Positions 1 through 13,094 of a DNA stretch of 64,000 bases are shown here, piece by piece (position 1 is the first letter of the stretch; the number at the start of each line of letters is the position of its first letter). The notes under the pieces were generated by a model. That model saw only the letters and a program-made list of their open reading frames with translations. It was not told the origin of the DNA and ran no database searches. Location: positions 4,712,001 to 4,776,000 of the forward strand of contig JAQOTA010000050.1 of assembly GCA_029532415.1 (NCBI GenBank), in the 5' to 3' direction. Source of the DNA: Marasmius tenuissimus (Eukaryota > Basidiomycota > Agaricomycetes > Agaricales > Marasmiaceae). The position numbers and the translations under genes are program-made.

Positions 1-2646
<2,646 letters not shown>

Positions 2647-2933
2647 GGCCACGCGCTCGGAGTCGAAGATGAAGGTGGGAGTCAAGGAAGGACGCGTTTG
2701 GACCTGTTTGCACATTTCCGATTGTCACGAAACGCGTGACAAACATGGCTCTGTCACACAAAATGTCTCAGTGCGTCGCGCCTCCCAAATCGCGCCTCCC
2801 TACTTGCTATTATGAAGAATCATGTATGTGATGATCGCTTTTCAGCATACATAAACGCTCATGTAGTATGCAGAACCGTAACATTCCTTATCAAGGTCTA
2901 CCCCGTGCCTGTCTACAAGTTGAGCAAAGACAT

Positions 2934-4322
2934 TTAAATGTCGTGAATCTCTCCTTCCATGTATTCCCACAGCTTCTTTCCAAGAGCAGCATCTTCGGTA
3001 TTTCGATGCGGCTTTCCGTGTCGAGCCCAGGGAACGAAGTACTTGATATTCGATGAGAAACAGAAGAATGATCATTCAAATGGACTGTAACTCACTTCTC
3101 CGTTCAGTTTCGCTACTTCTGGCGCTGTGCCAGCGTAGAGCTGAGTGTAGGCTCCATACATGAGTGGATGAAGTACCAGCAACCGCTGTTTCCAGGCGAC
3201 GTCATTGCCTCTTATTTCAAGATGAGCAAAGCCAAGTGAACGTACCGCAAGGAATACAATGATCCAGGGCATCGAGCCAGCTGTCCAGAGGCCAGTATCA
3301 ATAGCACCAGGATGCACGGCAGTCGATATTATCCCCTCATCTCCATATCGGCGCGCAAGCTCCTTCGCGAATATGACGTTGCCCTGTTGGCACGATATTA
3401 TTAGCGCATCCACAAGGGTAACTGAGGGTGTTTCACCCACAAATTTGCTCTGGGCATAGAGGGTACCGGGAAGGTAACCTAATCTATTCCTGGCTGGGCC
3501 GTCTTTGAAGGTATCGAAGCTCAGGAGGGGGAATTGGCAATGGGCCATTGAGGATACATTGACCACTCGAACTTCCTGCTCTGGACAGCTTTTCGCAGCG
3601 TTCAGTAATATAGGCAACAGGAGCTTGGTGAGATAGAAATGCCCTGAAACGGGGTAAGTCGACTAAACGACGAGAGAATAAACCACGTACCAAGAACATT
3701 GACACCGAACTGCAAGTCGAATCCCTGCGCCGTAATCTTCTCAAACGGAGGTTGCATGATACCACTTATAACGCGTCGGCTGTTGTATATGGGATGAGAG
3801 ATATAGCAGCGTACGCATTGTTGTACAGGATATGTAGCTCCTTTTCCGTCCTACGATGTGCTCAGAACCTCTGAGGTCGACGCAATGCAAAATATACATA
3901 CCTCAAGAACTCTTCTGCACAGGTCTTGACCGACTTCAGGTCCGCTAGGTCTAACTCCACGAAGAGTGCTTCCTTCCCCGTTTGGGCAAGTAACTCGTTG
4001 ATGGCCTCTTCAGCTGAAGTTCTGTTTCGTGCAGCAATGTAAACTTTTGCATTGTGTTTGAGAAGTTCCTGTGGACAACTTCGGCGCTTTGGGGCTGGTT
4101 ACGGGAGTTTCATACATACCTGCACAGTGAGTTTCCCCAGCCCTGAGCGGACGTTTGTCCCCAATATATTGTCACCACTGCTCAATTCCCGAGAAGATTT
4201 GGCTGACCTGCGTTACCACCAGTGACGAGCGCGACTTTCCCTGTCAAGTCTGGCATATCTTCGGGTGTCCATTTCGGTTTTGGTGGATACCATTCGTCGA
4301 CTCTTGAGAGGAAGGCACCCAT
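2934..4322 (-). CDS. Short-chain dehydrogenase/reductase (retinol dehydrogenase-like)
   Basis: A classical Rossmann-fold SDR oxidoreductase, probably NAD(P)-dependent; the substrate is unknown. The start at 4322 gives [18 protein letters not shown], followed by the cofactor motif TGGNAG, which an intron joins to GLGK (TGxxxGxG type). Further on come the [10 protein letters not shown] acidic-to-adenine segment, an NNA-type motif, RVVNVSSMA with the catalytic Ser, and YAQSK (YxxxK active site). The C-terminal exon reads [18 protein letters not shown] and ends at 2934. Several short introns interrupt it. An in-frame upstream ATG at 4382 would add a hydrophobic 20-residue leader (SFFFSILLS) and could make a membrane-anchored form, but the shorter start is preferred. 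It is divergent from EMC6, with 444 bp between the two starts. The family resembles fungal SDRs of the RDH/WWOX-like group. Confidence 0.85.
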
Positions 4323-4766
4323 CGAAAGCAATATTGAGAAAAAAAAGGAAGGCGCGTCCCTAAGTCTCCACCGCATGTGCATTAGCCGATGCGGCTCAAT
4401 CTAGTTCCTACAGTTCTGCACGCCGATATTCTCAGTAGATAGCTTCTGGCCCTTCCGAGCGAAGGCTCTGCGGACCATCGATATATGAGATAAGGGATTC
4501 GGAATGGCACAGGGAAGCGCAGAGGAGTGCAGTTGCACTTCTGCACTCCTGAGCAATAACGGCGCTAAGCAGATTATAGCGGAGTCTGAAATAGACCTTT
4601 CGTGACTGTGTGACTGTCTGGTGAGGGTCTGGTCAAAACTATACACCTTCCCTGTCAGACGTCGTCGAGCTCCCTTCATCGTTGGCATACGCGACGTGGA
4701 GGTAAGGGTGCATATTCGTTGATCAGCCTTGAAATACTCTCCTGACTCTGTCTGTTCCCTTGAAGG
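4323..4766. promoter_or_regulatory. Divergent intergenic region between SDR (-) and EMC6 (+)
   Basis: The 444 bp between two head-to-head genes should hold both promoters. I see no convincing TATA box. The open frame on the minus strand at 4401-4688 has no recognisable protein features and is taken as chance. Confidence 0.5.
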
Positions 4767-5216
4767 ATGTCAACTCCAGAAACAGATGTGTCTGCTCAAT
4801 ACCTCTTTACACCAAATGCCGCCCATAACCTGTTGAACCTTACAACTGTCAAGTTTCTTTCCGCCGCGTTCTCGGGGGCAGTTGCAGGGATACTTGGACT
4901 ACAGAACTACGCGGGATTTGCGCTTTTCATCGTATCTACCCTTTGGAGCGCGTTATGCATGTATCTCGTCAACTGTCGAGGAAAGCCGCAGAAATATGTG
5001 CAAGGTGGATGGAAAGATCTTGTGAATCCGGGACAGGATAATGCCTTTACCTTTGTTTTGGTATGGACTCTATTTTATGGTGAGTTGTGTCTTCCGGCCC
5101 CCTTCAAGCCTTCTAACGGGTGGTTTCTCTTAATACAGGAATAGTACATGGTACGTTTCTACAATTAACATCTGCGACCCAAACTTCTGACCCTCTTCAC
5201 CTTAGTGTATGATTAA
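4767..5216 (+). CDS. EMC6: ER membrane protein complex subunit 6 (EMC6)
   Basis: A small membrane subunit of the ER membrane protein complex, the insertase for tail-anchored and multipass proteins. The predicted product is 111 residues, matching the family's usual size. Exon 1 (4767-5079) encodes a polar N-terminus, then LSAAFSGAVAGILGLQNYAG, a second hydrophobic helix FALFIVSTLWSALCMYLV, and the conserved end FVLVWTLFYG. Exon 2 is a 12-nt micro-exon (5139-5150, GIVH after joining). Exon 3 is 11 nt (5206-5216) and completes GIVHVYD, which matches the conserved C-terminal G-[MI]-V-H-V-Y of EMC6. Introns are 59 and 55 nt with GT-AG ends. The exact match of the spliced tail to the family strongly supports both tiny exons. 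Confidence 0.92.
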
Positions 5217-7114
5217 TATACCTCTGGGAATGCCATAGTTCGTTATCTGTAGCCGAATGCATCCAAATCCGAAAAGCTCGTGTTCACGACATATCATTTT
5301 CCTTCTCTGGCCCTTCTCAGAGTCTCGCCGTACAATTGGCTCCCGCCACAAAGATCCGGAGACTCCGGTCGGGGAGCTGTCCCTGGTTCTCCTTGGAATC
5401 TGAACCAGTTCGCCCAACACCTTTGTCCGAAACCGAGTCAACCGTCTGCCTATTATCCTGGACGGATTTCGGTCGTGGTTCTACTACCTGCGAGATCTGC
5501 GGGAGATGTGAATGACTCCACCTCCTTCCCTGATGAACGGGACATTGGCATTCGTGGAAGACGAGTCGCATGTTCTCCTTGTGCCAGTAAACCTTCAACT
5601 CTCGCGACCCACATCGAGATTTGTCGGTGGAGTCATCCACCGCGATTTTGCCTAGGCTCCCGGATCTTCTGCTCGTCCAGACTCCATCGTACCATCAACA
5701 CGAAGGCACATTAATTTATGGCGCTGTACGCTGCACATGATGAATATTCTCTTCTTGTGATGGCACGGGCCAGAGGCCGTCTTCCGCCTTTCAGTCGTTG
5801 TCCTCCGAGTGAGATCTCTTGACGAACCCTTGCTACATGGTCAATGTCGTGCATAAACGCGTTCTTATCTCGAAACCGTCCGGCGAGGACCCGTCAGCCT
5901 CTACCGTGTCGTGCGACGTGCGACGCGCACTCAGACAATGGATGGGTCTATCACAAATTTGTGAATGGCCGCAGACAACGCCGTACGCTGGAACCTCTCG
6001 AACCTCTATCTTCAAGTTGCCTATCGAGTGAGCCAACCCCCTCTTCTGTCTCTTCCAACCCCTCTTCTCTTGTATCTCTCCTCGACTGATTTTCAAGGAG
6101 AATGGGCGCGCTCCGTGATTTCGTCGTCATTTTCATATCATCAATACGCCGATGTTATCAGCTGGCAAACATCTTGACTCCGACAAGGTTTGGCCTCAGA
6201 TCTGAGGGCCATCTTGAAGGTGAGCGAGATTTAATGTGGCGTCAGCAGGTGGGACCTTTTAGCAAAGAACATTCTTGTAGATTCCGCGTCAAATCTCTCA
6301 GCGACGAGAAGGGCGAATCATAGGTCACCAAATATGATTGTTGCGGTTGAAAGGGGGATCATTTCCCCCTTTGGATTTTCTCGGAATGTTCTTTCTTGTT
6401 TTGCGCCATATGCAGTTAATATCTGCCTCGAGGAGCACTGTGAGTATATGTCTCGCCAGATTGACTAGATCTCGAACTAGCTTTTGAACCATTCTCACAC
6501 GGAACAGCATCTCGGCCATCTTTTGGGCGACTCCATATCAAGTCTACGGCTTTGCTTACACCGAATCTACCACCGAGACACATGATAAGTCCCTGCAATC
6601 GATTCCTTTTACCTGATTATTTGTTCCATCTGTTGACCGGGATTGCGCCGAAAATAACCGTATCAGGCACGGGGATTTCCTACTGTCGCGATACAACGTC
6701 GTAGGCGCGCCACAGCCCATTCACTGGATACCGGTAGAGCTTAGCGCCTCCGACGAAGGTGTGCAATCTAGAATATCAAGTATAGACTATGCCATGCCAA
6801 ATGGTAAGATTGCTGACACCGAACGCCGAGACGTTGTCACTGATCGAATTTATTGCCAGCTCGAAACCTTCTCTTCACTTCGAGCGAGTCATAATATTAC
6901 CGCTTCCCTGATTATCCCAAAATCTGCCTCCCCAAGTTCTATTCGGCCAAAAAGGGAAGTAAATAGCCTTGTGATTGCCAGTTCCACGGTCATTTTGAAA
7001 GTTGGGGGATTGCGTACGCGTTTGCTTCATAAATACCACGACATGCCGCTGATTGGCAGGAAGTCTTCTCCCCAACCTTTTATTCTCCCTTCTTGTGTTT
7101 CTTCATCCATCAAT
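5217..7114. other. Gene-poor region with a broken coding-like stretch
   Basis: No intact gene is recognised. Around 5405-5640 on the + strand one frame reads like protein (NTFVRNRVNRLPIILDGF, then LAFVEDESHVLLVPVNLQL and SRFVGGVIHRDF). It is interrupted by a stop near 5508 and another near 5650, and coding-like sequence appears to continue in another frame (LPDLLLVQTPSYHQHEGTL, about 5655-5715). This could be a decayed gene or one with exon structure I cannot resolve. From 5820 to 6320 several overlapping short frames show no family signature. At 7029-7035 there is a TATA-like ataaata upstream of the first thioesterase. Confidence 0.3.
7029..7035 (+). promoter_or_regulatory. TATA-like box of thioesterase 1
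   Basis: The sequence cataaata ends about 80 bp before the chosen ATG at 7115, a plausible core-promoter distance. It supports choosing the ATG at 7115 over the longer open frame that begins at 6761. Confidence 0.4.
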
Positions 7115-7947
7115 ATGCTGCCTCCGGGATCGTACTCAAACTTTGAACGGCACCCTCAACTGCCTGCGCATCCCAACACTGATGTGTCGTGGGTGAAGGG
7201 AAACATATCAGATGAAGGGAAACGTCTCGTTCTCGGGATCGTCTCTTACTTCATTGGCTCGAAAGAGGGATGCTTTGGCTTTTCTATCGGCGAGCGTCTC
7301 AGGCTCATTGAAGCGAACGTCTTTGCCAAAGACGGCGAGGCATCTCAGGGCAAGACGGTGTTTGAAATCACCATAGACAAAGGTCGGTCCTCCTCGTGTC
7401 TGCAATGTCTAGTACTCACTATTCTAACGATAGACATGTGTAACTCGTTCGGTACACTTCACGGGGCGTGTGCAACATACTTCGTTGGACCGTAAGTCTT
7501 CGTGGTCGACATGCAGTTTACGGTCATTGACTTGTACTAGGTGTACTATGTCCGCGATGGGCATGCTTGGGGCAGCGCTAGGAATTGACGGAACAGGTGT
7601 CTCCCAGTCCGTGAACATAAATTGGCACCAGCCTGCCGCCGTGTAAGTCATGCCTCTTCTTTAGCGATCGGCTTCGATTTTTCGCACCCTTCCCCTTCGC
7701 TGACGCTTCTTTTCTGTTTCTATCATCCAGGGGAACAATCCTGCATATTGTCTCAACCTCCGTCTTCATCACGGGACGTATCCGAACATCGCAGTGTGAG
7801 GTAAGTATTGTGCTCCATTCGTTGATCCCTCGACTAAAACGGCCTACCCTGTAGATTTGGGACAAAGACCAAAGAACTCTCTACGCGTCTGCTGTTCATT
7901 CAACTGTGAACACCTTTCGTTCTTCGTCTGATCGTTCCAAGATGTAA
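7115..7947 (+). CDS. Hotdog-fold thioesterase-like protein, paralogue 1 (predicted catalytic Asp missing)
   Basis: A PaaI/4HBT-type hotdog thioesterase family member of 196 predicted residues. The family normally hydrolyses acyl-CoA thioesters. Exons read as 7115-7382, 7434-7491, 7541-7642, 7731-7800 and 7855-7947, and the total is in frame. The helix and active-site segment reads MCNSFGTLHGACATYFVGP then CTMSAMGMLG, followed by GVSQSVNINWHQPA and GTILHIVSTSVFITGRIRTS. In most relatives the segment is N..GTLHGG.....D.CS; here HGG is HGA and the expected Asp is Gly (codon GGA just before 7490). The neighbouring paralogue keeps both. The start at 7115 (MLPPGSYSNFE) was chosen because the conserved N-terminal block VKGNISDEGKRLVLG aligns with IKGNLTVSQKR of paralogue 2. 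It may be a pseudoenzyme or use another residue. Confidence 0.8.
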
Positions 7948-9651
7948 TGGTCCTGCTTCATCCTACATTCTGCCGCCTTTATCATTATTCACCTCACTGC
8001 CTCCGTTCTACATTCCCCTACATTCCCCTCCAAAATCAGTGTACTAACATTCACCCCGCGATTACACCTCCACCCTGATATCCTAACATCCTCCGTTGTT
8101 CTTGTACTCTACCGCTCCTACTTAATGACGCCGAATTCATTGTACAACTAGCTCCTCACTCCCTTCCATTCGTTGGAATATGTTTTATCCCTTGGTCATA
8201 TGCGACTTTCAATTTTTTTTGTTGTGACTGATTCAAGCCGAGATCTGCCAGCTTCGTGGGTTAGATTCCTTTCGACTGTGCCCCAGATCTCCGTGGTCGT
8301 GCAAGATCCATCCCAATCACTGATGGATCCAGTGCCCTGAGCACTGGGTATCTTTTTGTGTTCTCGAATCTCTGTGTGTTACGATTATCACGCAAAAGTC
8401 CCGAACCCGACTCCGATGTATTGAAAGCGCGCCGGATACATGAGGACCGTGGACGAAAAACTTCGGGAACTCGTGCACATACGGCGTTAAGGACGTTATC
8501 CACGCTGCGAGGCCATGTCAGTTTTCTAATTCGGACCTCTAGTTTCTTGTGATAAGATTGCTACACTTGGTTTCCGCCGGGTTCTGAGAGCCCCCCTCGA
8601 GGCTCCCGAGTCCTCACACTTCCGTAGTCTCGAGTCATCCGAAACTTCCGTCCTCCAATCCCACGGATTTCCTGGTTCTTTCATCCTCCCTCTCAGTATA
8701 GTAATAGTCCACTCTTTGTATCTGGTACCTCAGACGAATCGTTTCCATCTGTTGCTGTTCTGCTCTTCTCTGAGGATCAGCCTCCACCGAAGCTAGGCTA
8801 TTGCGTCTCGCCGCCCGCCTCACAATATCCCATTCGTAGCTTGTTTGCATTCGAACAGGCGGTGTTACTGACGAGTATTCTGTCTTGGAAGGATTCCGTT
8901 ATCTTTTCATCTGAAAGCTAGCCCAGGTCCACTGAGTCTGTAGAGACAGGCCTTCAGCTTCAGGGCCCAATCGTATCAAATGTCATCCGCATGTGTATGT
9001 TTTGTTTAGCTCGGAAATGGACAGGGTCTTGGCAGTCCAAGTCAAAACCATTGACGAATCGGGGGGGAATCACCAAACATCTTGTATGAAATGAGTCACG
9101 AGAGACTTGAGGAGACCTGTGGATGCCACCTAAAATGGTAGATAGAGGGAATGAATGTCAGAAAATACACTAAAGCACTTGCCGAATGGCAGCTACATTT
9201 GTCTCCTGACGTGTCTCTTCCCGCCGTGATATTTCCATGGGATTCCAAACCACTAAAACGAAGCAGAGAGGGACCATTTGGCAACCATCGTACCAATGAC
9301 CTACGAACGACTGTAAATCTGGAACCTCCGGTCGTCCGAGGACCTCACGTCCGAAAACAGAAACACGGACCGGAGGATCATCCAGGCTTTGCTTCTTCCA
9401 AACATTCCATGACGCTAAATCCGTGGAACTTGTCATTCAATAAGGCTGTGCAAGCGATGACAGAAACTGGAATGTATTGCGATGCAAAGAAGCTTTCCTC
9501 CCTATAGGTCCTGAAGGATCATTGGTAAAAACCCGGATGAAAGAAGGTTACGTCCGTACCTCCCTGCTCCATTTAAAGTAGCTTCGTTGCCCATGGCCAC
9601 CATTCTTTCTCCCCGTCCGTACCGACACCCCACTACCCAAAGGATTGCTCC
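7948..9651. other. Spacer between the two thioesterase paralogues
   Basis: About 1.7 kb without a recognisable gene. An Arg/Glu-rich minus-strand frame at 8635-8850 (TIRLRYQIQRVDYYYTERE) and a plus-strand frame at 9151-9507 look weakly protein-like but match no family I recognise and have no clear partner exons. A T8 run lies near 8213-8220. Confidence 0.4.
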
Positions 9652-10557
9652 ATGTCTAGCTCCTCTTCCTTCGACGTTTCGGAAATCAAAGGGAATCTGA
9701 CAGTCTCCCAAAAGAGGACAGCGACGAAGATATTCCAACACTTTATCGGGACGCCGGATACCTCTTTCGGTGCAGAGATCGGACGAAACCTGAGGATTGT
9801 CGAGATTAGCGTTGGGGATTCGAGGGGCGAGGAGTTCCATATTGACGAGGACGAAGGATTCGCTTGGGATGAGGAACAGAGAGCGTATCGAAGCTTTGGC
9901 AACCAGAGGAAGAGGGACGAAACTCGAGCAGCCACCAGTATATCCGCGAAGGATGCGGTAGCGCGTACTGTTTGCGAGATTGACGTTACACGAAGTATGT
10001 GCTCCGACGGAAAACGTCTGCTACTTGCGGGAGCTGATCTTTACCATGACATGACAGACATGTGCAATATCTATGGAACTTTACACGGAGGGTGTGCTGC
10101 TTATATGATTGATCCGTGGGTAGAGCTTCGCACAATCTCCTTGGACGGAATGCTTCATTGATTGGCAGATGCTCTGTGTCCGCATTGGTGTCGCTAGGTA
10201 TCGTCACAGGTGTCGATGGAACGGGAGTTTCTCAGTCGATGTCATTGCAATGGCATCGATCTGCCACTGTGTAAGCAAACAGGATAGTTCGTGCCAAACG
10301 AAATGCTCAAAACATAACGCAGGGGAACGAAGCTCAGCATAATCTCCACGACGGTATGTTTAGATGGACATATCAGAACTGCTCGTTCAGAGGTGAGATT
10401 CCGTGGGATCAAACAAGTATACGAACGACTCACATTGTATTCCAAATGACAGTTGCGGGACCGCGTCGACAACGCCCTCTACGTTTCAGCAACTCATTCG
10501 ACAGTTCAAAACAAGAAGCCGGGACCACCAAATACGAGAGGCACACCAAAATTATAG
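9652..10557 (+). CDS. Hotdog-fold acyl-CoA thioesterase, paralogue 2
   Basis: A second PaaI/4HBT-like thioesterase, 225 predicted residues, tandem to paralogue 1. Exons are 9652-9994, 10058-10115, 10169-10270, 10323-10392 and 10453-10557. Exons 2-4 are 58, 102 and 70 nt, exactly as in paralogue 1. The active-site region MCNIYGTLHGGCAAYMIDP then CSVSALVSLG keeps HGG and the Asp expected for catalysis. GVDGTGVSQSMSLQWHRSA and GTKLSIISTTVCLDGHIRTA follow. Compared with paralogue 1 it carries an extra acidic segment of about 40-45 residues (EEFHIDEDEGFAWDEEQ) between the N-terminal helix block and the hotdog core. The first intron is 63 nt and free of in-frame stops, so its retention would add 21 residues. 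It converges with the next gene, 111 bp apart. Confidence 0.85.
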
Positions 10558-10668
10558 CCTGTAATTGGAATAAAACGGATTTTGTATACCCTAATCTATT
10601 GCGTAGCCTGTATATGTATGATGAACAACCGATCCGAGCAAGGACTAGCCACATGTTCACCTTATTGC

Positions 10669-12453
10669 TCATTCCCTCCTCCTCTTTCGACCGTACCCCT
10701 CGCAGCCGCCGTTCCCCCCGATACGGCTAATATTCTCCATATCGTTGTCGATTCGACCAGCTGGTGGGATTCCCATTTCCTTGAGGCACTTCTGTACCGC
10801 CGCGTGTTTGACTTTCGTGGGAACCTTCTCCCAGTACAGCTCCTCTCTTCTGCCCAGAACAAGCTCCATGATGATAGCGTGCATATCCTCAGCCGATTCC
10901 AACGGTAGGGGGGAGCCGCATCCGTCTAGGCCTGAGCCCTGAACGATGTTGTTACACTTGAAATAATCAACGAGGGCGGTGGCGTGCCCTGGAGTAGAAA
11001 GCCGTAGGTAGCACTTTCAACGTCTGATTAGGCGGGAGGATAAAGTATAAGGCCGGCAGAACGTACAGTATTCATCCCTTTGTTGTAGTCGACGTAATCC
11101 AATCCATTCAACTGCGTGCCGGGTTGAGGAACTGTCGAGAACGATCTCGCGAACAAGCTTTTCAGAGTCGTCTTGTTGGTCTCGGGATGCACGTTGCGCA
11201 CAAACACTAGACAAGAGGGAGGGAATGGGGACGAAGAGGTCAGTGACGATCCGAGAGGGTGTGCCTGCTCGTCCGTGACAGTCGCTTGGTATTGGTGATA
11301 TTCATCTCTCTGGCGAACCGGTTCGTGCTTGCCCCCGGATGTTTCTTGCTGCTCCTCCTCGAAACTGACAAGCTCCTTCACTAGCTTCCTGCGATATTCC
11401 AAGTATTCTTCTTTCAGTGCCTCCCACCGGCCCCTCGTAAGGCAACGAAATCCAAATCTATGGGCTTCCTTGATGTCGCTGGAGGCGGCGGAGGTATCGT
11501 GTGTATTGCGTTTCCACGGCCATTTTTCAAGTAGGAACTCCAGATCCTCGGTGGTTGTGAGTATCACAAAGGCAAACCCTTTGCATTTAGGTTCATCCCC
11601 GTCTTTGGCAAGGTGGTGTGGCGGTAAAGTGACAGCTTGGATTGTCGGAGAGAACACTGGTGATTTGAATGGCGAGGGTGAAGAAGGTTCCGCAATTTGG
11701 CCGTATGAGGATGCCAACAAGGCACTAGCAAATCGGGAAATGGTCTCAACGGATTTGCATTGCACGGGAAGATTTTCCTATCAATAGACCTCATGAGCGG
11801 GAATGGGGTGGTTCCTCAGAGTAACACGCACGCACCACGTAGATTGTTCTATTGTCCCAATAGTCCTTGCTGTATTTTCCCAGCTGAGTGTCTAAGGTTT
11901 GCCAATCCTTCCTGCGAATCTCATACATCCCAGCATCCTTTTGATCTTTGGCTTTCCCCCAGCTGTGCCACTCTGGTTTGACGAACATCATTCTCACGTC
12001 TAGTTGAGTGTCTCTACTTCTCAGGGATCTCACCATCGCCGTCTCGGATATGGAGCTTGAGCGCAGATTCTTCAGGGGAGGAGCATGATCCAGGAGATAA
12101 CTGAAACTGATGACTAGTTGTAGAACCCGTCAAGTTTTTCAATACACGACATTGAAAGAAGATAACTCACATCCTTCATTACCGCCATTCACGCTGTCGA
12201 CTAGCTTCCTTCTCACTTCAGAATTCAACCATATGGCATGGTCGGCCAAAGCAAGCGATATCACGGTACACACGTCTTCGTCAGAATATGGGGGTTTATC
12301 CCGGGTTTTCATGTGAGAGGTTTCCTTTCCTTTGCCTTTTACATCTTCGTTAACGTGTGGTTGAGATACATTTGAAGTATGAGCAGACCCAGTCTGAGAA
12401 ATGGAGGTAGTTTTCGGTTTAGCTACTTTTCGAGGGACGAAATTTAGTGCCAT
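10669..12453 (-). CDS. La-related protein 7 / Pof8-like RNA-binding protein with C-terminal xRRM-like domain
   Basis: The domain order is La-motif-like, then RRM1, then a C-terminal RRM, the architecture of LARP7 and its fungal telomerase form Pof8. The start at 12453 reads MALNFVPRKVAKPKTTS, followed by PPYSDEDVCTVISLALADHA with EVRRKLVDSV, a La-motif-like helical region. RRM1 has RNP2 IYVENLP, joined across an intron near 11785-11850, and RNP1 KCKGFAFVILTT (about 11560-11590). A charged linker leads to the last RRM: CLVFVRNVHPETNKTTLKSL, then CYLRLSTPGHATALVDYF after an intron of about 50 nt at 11017-11068, then EELYWEKVPTKVKHAAVQK as the long C-terminal helix typical of an xRRM. The stop is at 10669. 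A probable 5'-UTR intron (gtaagtacag to ctctccag) lies just upstream of the ATG. In the family it binds and matures telomerase RNA, or 7SK/U6 RNA in animals. The family call is firm for an xRRM protein; the telomerase role is inference. Confidence 0.7.
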
Positions 12454-13094
12454 CGCGTACTGGAGAGAGTGATGCGCCTTCAGATTGACATCATTTCGCA
12501 CAAGTACTGTACTTACCTTCGTACTGAGCTGGGCAGCGCTCGGGATTTGGACGAGTTGGTGTGGTGGAGGAAATTGTTAATTATGTCATCAGAGTTTGGA
12601 CACCAAACTACCCCAAATATGGACCCAGCTTATGGAAATTTCCCAGGTCACATGATCGCGTCTATCTTGACTTTACACCACCAAGTTGAATCGAAGGTTC
12701 GAGTTCCCGATGTGCAGGGGGCTGAAAGCAGAGAGGGTATGTGCTGTATATCTTACCTCAGGGCTGCAAGCTCTGTATAGGCTCTCGAGATTTGATACTC
12801 CTGTCTAGTTCCCGAACCAGTGGGTTTCTAACGTTTTCCCGCCTTGACGATAACCGTATCGGCAATAGGCGGTCTCAGGCGTCAAGAATTCTGTCTTCGA
12901 ACCCATGGTATTCGCTATGGTGTAGATATCACTTGCACCTTGAATAAAATCGAGGGACCGGATCCGATGTGTAGGGGACTCTCCTGAACTCCTTCATCTC
13001 ACACAACTCGCTGCGTACCGACATCCCGCTATTATTCCCTATAAGATGCTTGAATGCACCTGTTCTCCATCCACACCCCTCTGTTTCAGCCGCA
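12454..13094. promoter_or_regulatory. Divergent region between LARP7-like gene (-) and alginate-lyase-like gene (+)
   Basis: About 640 bp holding both 5' ends, including the probable 5'-UTR intron of the LARP7-like gene near 12462-12520. No further gene is recognisable. Confidence 0.45.

Noticed and set aside
6761..7495. Long plus frame of 244 codons read as one protein
   Set aside because: The first 118 codons lack features; the conserved thioesterase N-terminus begins at the ATG at 7115 and a TATA-like box lies just before it. The tail of the frame runs through an intron.
9507..9526. cctgaaggatcattgg resembles the 3' end of 18S rRNA
   Set aside because: Only about 12 bases match; no rRNA sequence on either side.
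12690..12715. B-box-like ggttcgagttcc on the plus strand
   Set aside because: No T-stem pairing and no A-box within tRNA distance.
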